DNA of 6,024 bases from Syntrophomonadaceae bacterium (GTDB taxonomy: Bacteria > Bacillota > Dethiobacteria > DTU022): NCBI GenBank assembly GCA_003553305.1, contig PWEB01000160.1, positions 1-6,024 of the forward strand, given 5' to 3'. Position 1 is the stretch's first letter, and every line of letters starts with the position of its first letter. Both the position numbers and the translations under genes were made by a program. The notes below the pieces were generated by a model. It was given only the letters and a program-made list of their open reading frames with translations. It was not told the origin of the DNA and did no database searches. This document shows, one piece after another, positions 1-5,981 of this stretch.

Positions 1-377
1 AGAAGATCAAGCTTAATTTTTTGCCCCGCTACCGGGGTAAAAACCTGTACGGGGCCGGGCAGGTGGTTGCATCCCGCCTGCGCAGCGGCACCCTGCTTGG
101 CTTGATACGTTGCTATCCTTACCCCTTTATTGTCCTGGCCGGGCTGCTCGCAGGGCCAGGATTATACCTGGCCTGGCCGCCTTTGCCCCTGCTGGTCAAT
201 TTAGCGATCGCGGTTTGGTTTGCCATAACTAAAAAGTGGTACTATTACCTGGTTTACCTGGGCAACCTGCTGCAAATTTTGCGCGGCCTGGGTCGTTACC
301 GGTCTTTTGAGCCCGGCTACAGGAAAGTTACCCGCAGTGAGCTTGCTGAAAGACAGGCTTCCTTCAAGCGTGACTGA
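1..377 (+). CDS. C-terminal part of a membrane-associated protein, probably a glycosyltransferase (5' end outside window)
   Basis: The reading frame is open from base 3 to a TGA at 375-377, so the gene starts upstream and only about 124 residues are visible. They begin with a basic stretch (LPRYRGKNLYGAGQ), then two closely spaced hydrophobic segments around a Pro-rich turn (IVLAGLLAGPGLYLAW and LLVNLAIAVWFAI), a Tyr-rich segment (KKWYYYLVYLGNLLQ) and a charged tail. A basic R-Y-R-G-K region followed by paired membrane helices is what I associate with the C-terminus of membrane-anchored family 2 glycosyltransferases such as ExoA-like proteins. The catalytic domain is not in view, so this is inferred mainly from context, being followed by a polysaccharide-initiating transferase. 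A polysaccharide export or other membrane protein is possible. A TTG at 21 is an internal codon, not a credible start, because the frame continues upstream of it. Confidence 0.5.
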   Translation, partial: KIKLNFLPRYRGKNLYGAGQVVASRLRSGTLLGLIRCYPYPFIVLAGLLAGPGLYLAWPPLPLLVNLAIAVWFAITKKWYYYLVYLGNLLQILRGLGRYRSFEPGYRKVTRSELAERQASFKRD

Positions 378-480
378 TGCGCTTTAGGAAATGATCTGCA
401 AAGTCTTGAAAAAGGGCAAAAAATGGCAGGAAAAGAAGGCTGGCATCAAGAAGAATAAGCAGACAAAAATATCTAGCTGC

Positions 481-486
481 GGAGTG
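481..486 (+). promoter_or_regulatory. Ribosome binding site of the sugar transferase gene
   Basis: GGAGTG lies seven bases before the ATG at 494 and supports that start. The 116-base gap before it (378-493) is A-rich. It contains no clear terminator hairpin and no convincing promoter: a TTGAAA at 406-411 has no -10 partner at proper spacing. Read-through from the upstream gene is therefore plausible. Confidence 0.7.
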
Positions 487-493
487 TAACACA

Positions 494-1873
494 ATGGCGA
501 TTACAAATAGCAGGGGGCATCTGAAAACGGCCGGCATACCAAAATGGCTGGTTGCCTTAGTCGATCTAGCCCTGGTAAACCTGGGCCTTTATGTCGGCTT
601 TGTCATTGTGACCGGTGACCTGCAGGGATTTCAGCTCGAGCCGCTCGTTTTTCTTCTGCCCCTGGTATCGCTGGTTACGGTCATGTTGTTCAGTAATTTA
701 GGGCTTTATTCCAGGCAGCGCAGTGGTTTTACCCCGATTGTGCGATCTTTGATCACCGGCGTAGTAGGATTGACCATCTTTAGCGTTTTGTTTGCTTTCT
801 GGACCAGGGCCTTTATTTTTGAACGGACTGTTTTTTTGGCTGCTCCGTTGATTCAGCTTTTCCTTTTAATGGGCTGGCGAATTTTATACTGGCGCATGGA
901 GCTTTGGATTCACGGCCAGAAAAAACTTCTGGTTATTGGCAGCCGGGAGGAGGTTAACCAGGCTTTAGAAAAACTGATGTGCCTGCCCCGGGGCATTTTT
1001 GAGGTAATTAAGGTTCTTGAGCCTGAAAAATTTGAAGAATTTACCGAGTGGCTTCCTGAAAGCGAGGCGGTGATGATTACCGGTTCACTTGATATGGAAC
1101 AAAAAAACCGGGTAATCCGGGAAAGCTTTGAACAAAGCAGGGAAGTTTTCATCGTCCCTGAACTTTATGAGATTATCCTGACCCGGGCGGCGATGACTCA
1201 GGTCCATGATACTCCGGTCATTGAGTGCCACGATATGCAGATCACGGCCCTGAGTTTTGCTGTGAAACGGATATTTGACTTCGGTTTTGCCCTCACTGTT
1301 TCTATACCGGCCCTGCCTGTTTTACTGGCGGCCGGGATACTGGTGCGTCTTTCATCTCCGGGCCCGGTGATTTTTGCCCAGGAACGGGTTGGGTACAGGG
1401 GGCGCAAATTTACGCTCTACAAGCTGCGGACGATGGTTCTTGACGCTGAAAATGAGAGCGGTCCGGTGCTGTCCTGTGAAGAAGATAACCGGGTTACCCC
1501 GGTGGGCCGTTACCTGCGTGCAACTCGCCTTGATGAACTGCCCCAGCTTTATAACGTGCTGCGCGGCGATTTGAGCATCGTCGGCCCGCGTCCGGAACGG
1601 CCTTACTTTGTGGAATATTTTGAGCGCGAAATGCCCGAATATAAATTGCGGCACCTGGTTAAGCCGGGCATAACCGGGATGGCCCAGGTGGCCGGTCATT
1701 ATGCCACCAACACGCATGACAAATTGCGCTATGACCTGTATTATGTATCTGATTATTCTCTCCTGATGGATTTCAGGATCTTGCTTTTAACAATTCCCAC
1801 CCTCTTTAACCGGGAAGCAGCGCGGGGTTTGAGTGAAGAAGCGATGGGGAGGTTGACATGGCCGAAATTTTAA
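494..1873 (+). CDS. Polyprenyl-phosphate hexose-1-phosphate transferase (exopolysaccharide-initiating sugar transferase)
   Basis: This 459-residue protein belongs to the WbaP/CpsE-type sugar transferases, which move a sugar-1-phosphate from a nucleotide sugar to undecaprenyl phosphate at the inner membrane face, the first step in building a lipid-linked glycan. About four hydrophobic helices are visible at residues 17-39, 48-68, 84-104 and 108-128. A Rossmann-like middle domain follows (KKLLVIGS, 143-150; to ~240), then the C-terminal catalytic domain from KRIFDF (258-263). Family motifs are intact: membrane-inserted helix 264-287, QERVG (296-300), KLRTM (310-314), LDELPQL (346-352) with the Asp-Glu dyad D347/E348, GPRPERP (364-370) and KPGITG (390-395). 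Length is normal for the large-topology form. The sugar donor cannot be read from the sequence; galactose, glucose and N-acetylated sugars are all used in this family. The 3' end overlaps the next gene by 16 bases. Confidence 0.95.
   Translation: MAITNSRGHLKTAGIPKWLVALVDLALVNLGLYVGFVIVTGDLQGFQLEPLVFLLPLVSLVTVMLFSNLGLYSRQRSGFTPIVRSLITGVVGLTIFSVLFAFWTRAFIFERTVFLAAPLIQLFLLMGWRILYWRMELWIHGQKKLLVIGSREEVNQALEKLMCLPRGIFEVIKVLEPEKFEEFTEWLPESEAVMITGSLDMEQKNRVIRESFEQSREVFIVPELYEIILTRAAMTQVHDTPVIECHDMQITALSFAVKRIFDFGFALTVSIPALPVLLAAGILVRLSSPGPVIFAQERVGYRGRKFTLYKLRTMVLDAENESGPVLSCEEDNRVTPVGRYLRATRLDELPQLYNVLRGDLSIVGPRPERPYFVEYFEREMPEYKLRHLVKPGITGMAQVAGHYATNTHDKLRYDLYYVSDYSLLMDFRILLLTIPTLFNREAARGLSEEAMGRLTWPKF
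1846..1852 (+). promoter_or_regulatory. Ribosome binding site of the FAD oxidoreductase gene, inside the sugar transferase CDS
   Basis: GGGGAGG lies five bases before the ATG at 1858, entirely within the 3' end of the preceding gene. It fixes the start of the FAD protein, whose dinucleotide-binding motif begins at residue 4, and indicates translation from the same mRNA. Confidence 0.8.
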
Positions 1874-3135
1874 TCCTCGGCGGCGGTGTTGCCGGCCTAT
1901 CGGCAGCCTGGCACGCCCGGCAGTCAGGCCGGGAAGCGGTGATCTTCGAGGCCGGGGAGCGCTCGGGAGGACTGCTTGACAATTTTCAGGTTGATGGTTT
2001 TCGTTTTGATAATGCTGTGCATTTTGGTTTCAGCAATAACGATGCTTACCGGGCGGTGCTTGAAAAGACGGACTATATTACTCACCGGCCCGAGGCTTAT
2101 AACTATGAACGGGGCCGTTGGCTAAAGCACCCTGTCCAGAATAATCTTTTTCCTCTACCGGCCGAAGAAAAAGTAAAAGCCATTAAAAGCTTTGTGGAGC
2201 GGCCTGCGCGCAGCGAAACTTCCGATTACCGGCAGTGGTTGAAAGAGCAGTTCGGGGCAGTAATTGCCGAGCGGTTTCCGGTCCGCTACACTGAAAAATA
2301 CTGGACGGTGCCCGCTGAAAACTTAAGTACGCTCTGGATCGGAAACCGGCTTTACCGTCCCTCCTTAGATGAAGTGCTCTACGGGGCAATGACTGATCAG
2401 ACCCCTTCAACTTACTATTTGCCGGAGCTTTATTATCCGCGTCACGGGGGCTTCCGCGCTTTTATCGATCCCCTGCTGGAGAGATTGGACCTGCGCACCG
2501 GTAAAGAGGCAGTCTATATCAATCCGCAGAAAAAATATGTCCTGTGCAGGGATGGGACGCGTGAGTATTACGGACACCTGATCAGCAGTGTGCCCCTGCC
2601 GGAGTTAATCGATATGCTTGATGAGGCGCCCGGCGCTGTGAAAGAAGCAGCAGGGCAGCTGTGGGCTACTTCCATTGCCCTTGTTTCGCTGGGTTTTAAC
2701 GCTCCGCGGGCCGGAGATTATCTTTGGTTCTATATTTACGATTCTGAGATCCTGCCTTCCCGGGTCCATGCCCCTTACCGCAAGTCTCCGGACAACGTTC
2801 CGCCGGGCTGCAGCTCCCTGCAGTTTGAAACTTACTTTTCGCGCTGTAAACCGCTTGAAATTTCGCCGGATCAATTGGTGGAGCAGGTCACTAAGCTGGT
2901 TGATCAGATGAAACTGGCTTCCGGCCGTGATATTATAGCTACTGACTACCGGGTTCTGCCTTACGCCAATGTTGTTTTTGACCGGGGGATGACTGAACGG
3001 CGCGACTATGTTCTGGAGTATCTTAACGGGCTCGGGATTACGCCGGTCGGCCGTTTCGGGGAGTGGGATTACTTGTGGACCGATCAGTGTTTTTTGAGCG
3101 GCAAAAAGGTTGAAAACCTCCCTGCTGGGTTATGA
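1858..3135 (+). CDS. FAD-dependent oxidoreductase, amine-oxidase / protoporphyrinogen-oxidase-like, in a polysaccharide locus
   Basis: The 425-residue protein starts directly with a dinucleotide-binding fold: ILILGGGVAGLSAAW (4-18) gives GxGxxG (G8, G10, G13), and E31 at the end of the second strand is placed to bind the ribose of FAD. A GGLL turn follows (37-40). Later conserved-looking segments are HPVQNNLFPL (91-100), YPRHGGFRAFIDPL (193-206) and a C-terminal GRFGEWDYLWTDQ (398-410), the last typical of the closing FAD-binding region of this superfamily. No signal peptide or membrane helix is apparent, so it is probably cytoplasmic. UDP-galactopyranose mutase and haem/carotenoid oxidases are distant relatives, but none is supported specifically. 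Haem synthesis is unlikely given the neighbours; modification of a sugar nucleotide or lipid-linked sugar is a guess from context. The 16-base overlap suggests coupled translation with the sugar transferase. Confidence 0.82.
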   Translation: MAEILILGGGVAGLSAAWHARQSGREAVIFEAGERSGGLLDNFQVDGFRFDNAVHFGFSNNDAYRAVLEKTDYITHRPEAYNYERGRWLKHPVQNNLFPLPAEEKVKAIKSFVERPARSETSDYRQWLKEQFGAVIAERFPVRYTEKYWTVPAENLSTLWIGNRLYRPSLDEVLYGAMTDQTPSTYYLPELYYPRHGGFRAFIDPLLERLDLRTGKEAVYINPQKKYVLCRDGTREYYGHLISSVPLPELIDMLDEAPGAVKEAAGQLWATSIALVSLGFNAPRAGDYLWFYIYDSEILPSRVHAPYRKSPDNVPPGCSSLQFETYFSRCKPLEISPDQLVEQVTKLVDQMKLASGRDIIATDYRVLPYANVVFDRGMTERRDYVLEYLNGLGITPVGRFGEWDYLWTDQCFLSGKKVENLPAGL

Positions 3136-3150
3136 TTTGCCCGGTCGATA

Positions 3151-3159
3151 TGTTATAAT
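3151..3159 (+). promoter_or_regulatory. Extended -10 promoter for the LCP gene pair
   Basis: TGTTATAAT is a perfect TATAAT box (3154-3159) with the TGn extension, 44 bases before the ATG at 3204. There is no good -35: the 17-base-spaced hexamer (3131-3136, TATGAT) is poor and TTGCCC at 3137 is too close. Extended -10 promoters tolerate this. Transcription would start near 3166. The LCP genes could thus be expressed apart from the upstream synthesis genes. Confidence 0.6.
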
Positions 3160-3183
3160 TTGGATAGAGATCAGGTCTTTTGC

Positions 3184-3194
3184 AGGAAGGGGGG
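3184..3194 (+). promoter_or_regulatory. Ribosome binding site deciding the start of the first LCP gene
   Basis: AGGAAGGGGGG ends nine bases before ATG 3204, a good spacing. It leaves only three bases to the in-frame GTG at 3198 and overlaps the extension from an in-frame TTG at 3180. ATG 3204 is therefore preferred, and GTG 3198 is a weaker alternative. Confidence 0.75.
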
Positions 3195-3203
3195 CTGGTG
3201 CTG

Positions 3204-4904
3204 ATGGATAACGATCGAAAAGATAAAGATCAAGACCAGGCTTTTGAGCAGGGTCAACAGGACACAACAGAAAATAAGCAGGATAAATCAAGAGGAGAAT
3301 CGCAGGAAGAGGAAACATTTGAGACTCTGGATACTTTTGATTCCAGCCATCAATCCGGTGAGCCTGCTAACCCTGACTGGAAAACGGAAATGTCCGGGGT
3401 TTTTGTAGATCCTGAGATAAAAAAGATCAAAAAACCGATCAGCCGCTTTAAGAAAGCACTTCTGGTCATGGCCGGTCTCTTAATTTTAGGACTGGCCGGG
3501 ATGGGCACCTATGTGATGGCTTTTTACTCTGATGTTCGGGAACCGCAGCGCATCTTATTGGATGATGTCACTTTTGAGAATGAAGCCTTAAGCGGGGCTG
3601 AAGACGAAAGATATGATGTCGATGCTGCTTTTTCTGATCATGTTGTCAATATTGCTCTTTTAGGGTTTGACCGGGGCTGGGGCCGCGAAAAAATGGGCGA
3701 GTACCTTTTCCGCCCGGATATGCTGGCGATCTTCTCGATTGATTTTGAAAAAGAAGAAGTTTCTGTGGTCCGGATCCCGCGGGATTCCTACGTGCCCATT
3801 CACGGTATGGGGCACATGCATGATAAGATTAACCACTCTTACTTTTACGGATATCATTATGGTGACCAGGAAGATCCTGATCAAGCCGGGATTAAATATA
3901 CGATTCAGACCGTAAGCAATGTCTTAGGAAATATTCCGATCCATTATTATGTTTCTGTCGACATGTATTCAGTTATTGAACTGGTCGATGCGATGGGCGG
4001 AATCTATTACGAGGTGGACGAAACCATTTATGACGAGCACTGGGAAATCGGCCGGGTCCTGGTCCCCGAAGGCCCGCAGATAATGGACGGAAAGACTTAC
4101 CTGCGCTACCTGCAGTACCGCGGTGATACAGGTGATACAGGGCGAATTGACCGGCAGATGAATCTTTTGAAGGAAACCTTCAAATATTTAAGAGAAGAGG
4201 GCAGGATCACCGATATCCCGGTGACCTACCGTATTTTCAAGGATTATGTGGAAACGGATCTTACTTATACCCAGGTTGCGGCTATGGCCTACTTTGCCCG
4301 GGATCTGGACCTTTCCAACGAGAGCCTGCATTTTCATACTTTGCCCGGGGATCACCAGACCAAAGACGGCATTTATTACATGGTGCTTAAACAGGATGAA
4401 AGGCTTCGCATCATCGAAGAAGCGTTTGGTGTTGAGGCTGAACGCTGGGCGCCCATAGTGCTTGAAGACAGCCCGGAATATATAGAAGAGCAGGAGCGTA
4501 AGCGCCGGGAGGAAGAGCGGGAAGAAGAGGATGAAGGCAGGGGTTCGATATTTGATGATGATTGGTTTAATGATGGAGATGATGAGGATCAGGATAGGCC
4601 GGAAGAGAACGGTGATGCCGGTCAGGATTTGACGGCTGTGCCTGAATTAAGAGGAATGAGTGTTCAGGAAGCCGCAGCTGCCCTGGAAGAGCGCAGTTTC
4701 AGGGTTGGTGAAATCAGAGAAACCTATTACGATCGTCTGGATCCGGGACTGGTCTGGCATTCAGAACCGAAAGTCGGAACTGAGGCTCAAGCCGGGGCGA
4801 TCATTGACCTGGTCGTTTCCAAGGGGCCGGAACCGGATAATGACGATGAAGATCATGAAGACAGTGAAGATCATGAAGAAAATCAAGATCATGAAGAAAA
4901 TTAA
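3204..4904 (+). CDS. LytR-CpsA-Psr (LCP) family wall-polymer ligase with C-terminal PASTA domain and acidic D-H-E repeat tail
   Basis: LCP enzymes transfer lipid-linked glycans to peptidoglycan outside the membrane. From ATG 3204 the protein has 566 residues. In order: an acidic, Gln-rich, probably disordered cytoplasmic segment (1-72), a basic patch (KKIKKPISRFKK, 73-84), one membrane helix (~85-107), an extracellular LCP domain (~147-330), the LCP C-terminal part (~340-410), a highly charged linker (~422-475), one PASTA domain (~478-540) and a 22-residue acidic tail with His551, His557 and His563. LCP signatures are IPRDSYVPI (191-199), DKINHSYFYG (207-216), DAMGGIYYEV (262-271), MDGKTYLRYL (294-303) and the arginine motif GRIDRQ (313-318). 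Length exceeds the usual 300-400 residues because of both extensions. The gene has its own promoter and is followed after 79 bases by a paralogue. The LCP assignment is secure. PASTA rests on the start VPELRGMSVQEAAAALE, the WHSEPKVG segment and the IIDLVVSKGP end. Confidence 0.92.
   Translation: MDNDRKDKDQDQAFEQGQQDTTENKQDKSRGESQEEETFETLDTFDSSHQSGEPANPDWKTEMSGVFVDPEIKKIKKPISRFKKALLVMAGLLILGLAGMGTYVMAFYSDVREPQRILLDDVTFENEALSGAEDERYDVDAAFSDHVVNIALLGFDRGWGREKMGEYLFRPDMLAIFSIDFEKEEVSVVRIPRDSYVPIHGMGHMHDKINHSYFYGYHYGDQEDPDQAGIKYTIQTVSNVLGNIPIHYYVSVDMYSVIELVDAMGGIYYEVDETIYDEHWEIGRVLVPEGPQIMDGKTYLRYLQYRGDTGDTGRIDRQMNLLKETFKYLREEGRITDIPVTYRIFKDYVETDLTYTQVAAMAYFARDLDLSNESLHFHTLPGDHQTKDGIYYMVLKQDERLRIIEEAFGVEAERWAPIVLEDSPEYIEEQERKRREEEREEEDEGRGSIFDDDWFNDGDDEDQDRPEENGDAGQDLTAVPELRGMSVQEAAAALEERSFRVGEIRETYYDRLDPGLVWHSEPKVGTEAQAGAIIDLVVSKGPEPDNDDEDHEDSEDHEENQDHEEN
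4850..4903 (+). repeat. Three 18-base tandem repeats encoding the D-H-E tail of the first LCP protein
   Basis: The 12-mer AGATCATGAAGA recurs at 4850, 4868 and 4886, an exact 18-base period. Units 2 and 3 match at 17 of 18 bases and unit 1 matches unit 2 at 15 of 18. In frame they give a six-residue period (DHEDSE, DHEENQ, DHEEN). The single difference between units 2 and 3 turns CAA into the TAA stop of the gene. Confidence 0.9.
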
Positions 4905-4934
4905 GAAACTGGAGCAGGGCAGAAACAAAAAGAT

Positions 4935-4964
4935 CTCTAAGCGGTAATGGTCATTGACCGAGAG
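4935..4964 (+). other. Possible hairpin in the gap between the two LCP genes
   Basis: CTCT (4935-4938), CGGT (4942-4945) and AAT (4946-4948) can pair with ATT (4953-4955), ACCG (4957-4960) and AGAG (4961-4964) around a GGTC loop. This gives 11 pairs interrupted by a three-base and a one-base bulge. No T run follows, so it is not a standard terminator. It lies just before the second LCP gene's ribosome binding site. It may be chance. Confidence 0.25.
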
Positions 4965-4970
4965 GAAGCG

Positions 4971-4980
4971 GGAAGTGGAG
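4971..4980 (+). promoter_or_regulatory. Ribosome binding site of the second LCP gene
   Basis: GGAAGTGGAG precedes ATG 4984. GGAAG sits eight bases and GGAG three bases before it. This supports ATG 4984 over the in-frame TTG at 4954, which has no comparable purine-rich site and would add ten charged residues before the membrane anchor. Confidence 0.6.
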
Positions 4981-4983
4981 TTT

Positions 4984-5964
4984 ATGAATAATCTATCAAG
5001 AAAAGCCAGGCTTTATATTTCACTGGGAATAATCAGTGTGATTATCCTGGTTTCTTTTTCTGTAATATTTTACGGAGTATACCAGGTATACTACGACCCG
5101 GCCTCTCTGTTCAGGCATGATTTTGGCGATTCCGGTGAGGTGGAAGAGTATTTTGATGAACGGCTGGTCAATGTTGTCGTCCTCGGCCTGCACAATCGCC
5201 AGGAGGACAATACTTTCGGCGATATTTATTTCGTGGATACAATTTTGATTGCCTCAGTTAACTTTGACCGGGATACCCTGACCCTGCTGGCCGTTCCGCG
5301 CGATACATCTGTCGAGATAGCGCACAGTGGGGTCGAAGACAGGATCCGCCAGTCATATAGTTATGGTTACGAGCAGGGCAGCGGTGATCCACATCAGGAG
5401 GGTATGCGCTATACTCTCGATACCATTAGCGATTTTTTGGACGGAGTTAAATTAGATTACCACATCGCCATGGATATCGAGGGTTTAAAACAATTGATTG
5501 ATTCTCTGGGGGGAGTGCTCTATACGGTGGAGGAGCAAATGACCGGCCCTACCCCCGCGGAATCGCTTAATGCCGGCCCGCAAATGCTGGACGGGCGCGG
5601 GTACCTGACTTACCTGACCTACCGTGAAGAAGATGCCCGTGATGACCTGAACCGGATGGAGCGCCAGCAGGAACTACTTTTTACTACCTTTGAATACTTT
5701 CAGGAAATGGGTATGTTCCGCTATGTGCTGCCCACCTACTCAGTTTACCGGGAGCACGTGCGCACCGATCTAAACCTTAACCAGGTTGCCGCTCTGACCC
5801 TTTTTGCCAGTGAACGCCTGGAAGCCGACGCTATAAAGCGTTTTTCCCTGCAGGGGGAGTACTTCCCTGCAGACGGCGCTGAGGATGAGGCATACTATAT
5901 ATCAATTGATGAAAAAGAAAAAAATGAACTGATCGATAAACTGACAGGAGGACAAGGTAATTGA
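4984..5964 (+). CDS. LytR-CpsA-Psr (LCP) family wall-polymer ligase, compact form
   Basis: From ATG 4984 the protein has 326 residues, a typical LCP length. A short basic N-terminus (RKAR) precedes one membrane helix (~10-34), placing the rest outside the cell. The LCP domain starts near NVVVLGLH (63-70) and carries AVPRDTSVEI (103-112), RIRQSYSYGY (120-129), DSLGGVLYTV (173-182), MLDGRGYLTYL (201-211) and the arginine motif region YREED to NRMERQ (213-228), with R214, D221, R224, R227 and Q228 at the positions expected for binding the pyrophosphate of the lipid-linked substrate. The C-terminal segment TDLNLNQVAALTLFA (261-275) matches TDLTYTQVAAMAYFA in the upstream LCP protein, marking the two as close paralogues. 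This copy lacks the cytoplasmic extension, PASTA domain and acidic tail. It follows the upstream gene by 79 bases with no terminator, so co-transcription is likely. Confidence 0.93.
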   Translation: MNNLSRKARLYISLGIISVIILVSFSVIFYGVYQVYYDPASLFRHDFGDSGEVEEYFDERLVNVVVLGLHNRQEDNTFGDIYFVDTILIASVNFDRDTLTLLAVPRDTSVEIAHSGVEDRIRQSYSYGYEQGSGDPHQEGMRYTLDTISDFLDGVKLDYHIAMDIEGLKQLIDSLGGVLYTVEEQMTGPTPAESLNAGPQMLDGRGYLTYLTYREEDARDDLNRMERQQELLFTTFEYFQEMGMFRYVLPTYSVYREHVRTDLNLNQVAALTLFASERLEADAIKRFSLQGEYFPADGAEDEAYYISIDEKEKNELIDKLTGGQGN

Positions 5965-5981
5965 GAGAGGATTTGCAAGGA

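Noticed and set aside
378..493. Promoter or terminator in the gap before the sugar transferase
   Set aside because: TTGAAA at 406 has no -10 at 16-18 bases and TATCTA at 470 has no -35. No stable stem followed by a T run was found.
1352..1717. 121-codon antisense open frame inside the sugar transferase
   Set aside because: It lies opposite the most conserved catalytic motifs of a clear gene, has no recognisable domain, and is explained by the composition of the sense strand. The same holds for the other antisense frames at 910-1152, 1198-1407, 2183-2410, 2605-2874, 3130-3318 and 3660-3884.
3180..3203. Upstream TTG (3180) and GTG (3198) starts for the first LCP gene
   Set aside because: A start at TTG 3180 would place the strong AGGAAGGGGGG site inside the coding region, and GTG 3198 is only three bases from it. 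ATG 3204 has proper spacing.
4660..4947. Overlapping + strand frame of 95 codons across the PASTA region and repeat tail, ending in a Lys/Ile-rich sequence
   Set aside because: It is the shifted reading of the LCP-PASTA gene: the KIMKK pattern is just the 18-base repeat in another frame. No ribosome binding site or slippery heptamer was evident.
4954..4983. TTG 4954 start for the second LCP gene
   Set aside because: There is no matching ribosome binding site, and the extension overlaps the possible hairpin. ATG 4984 follows a purine-rich site and begins right before the membrane anchor.
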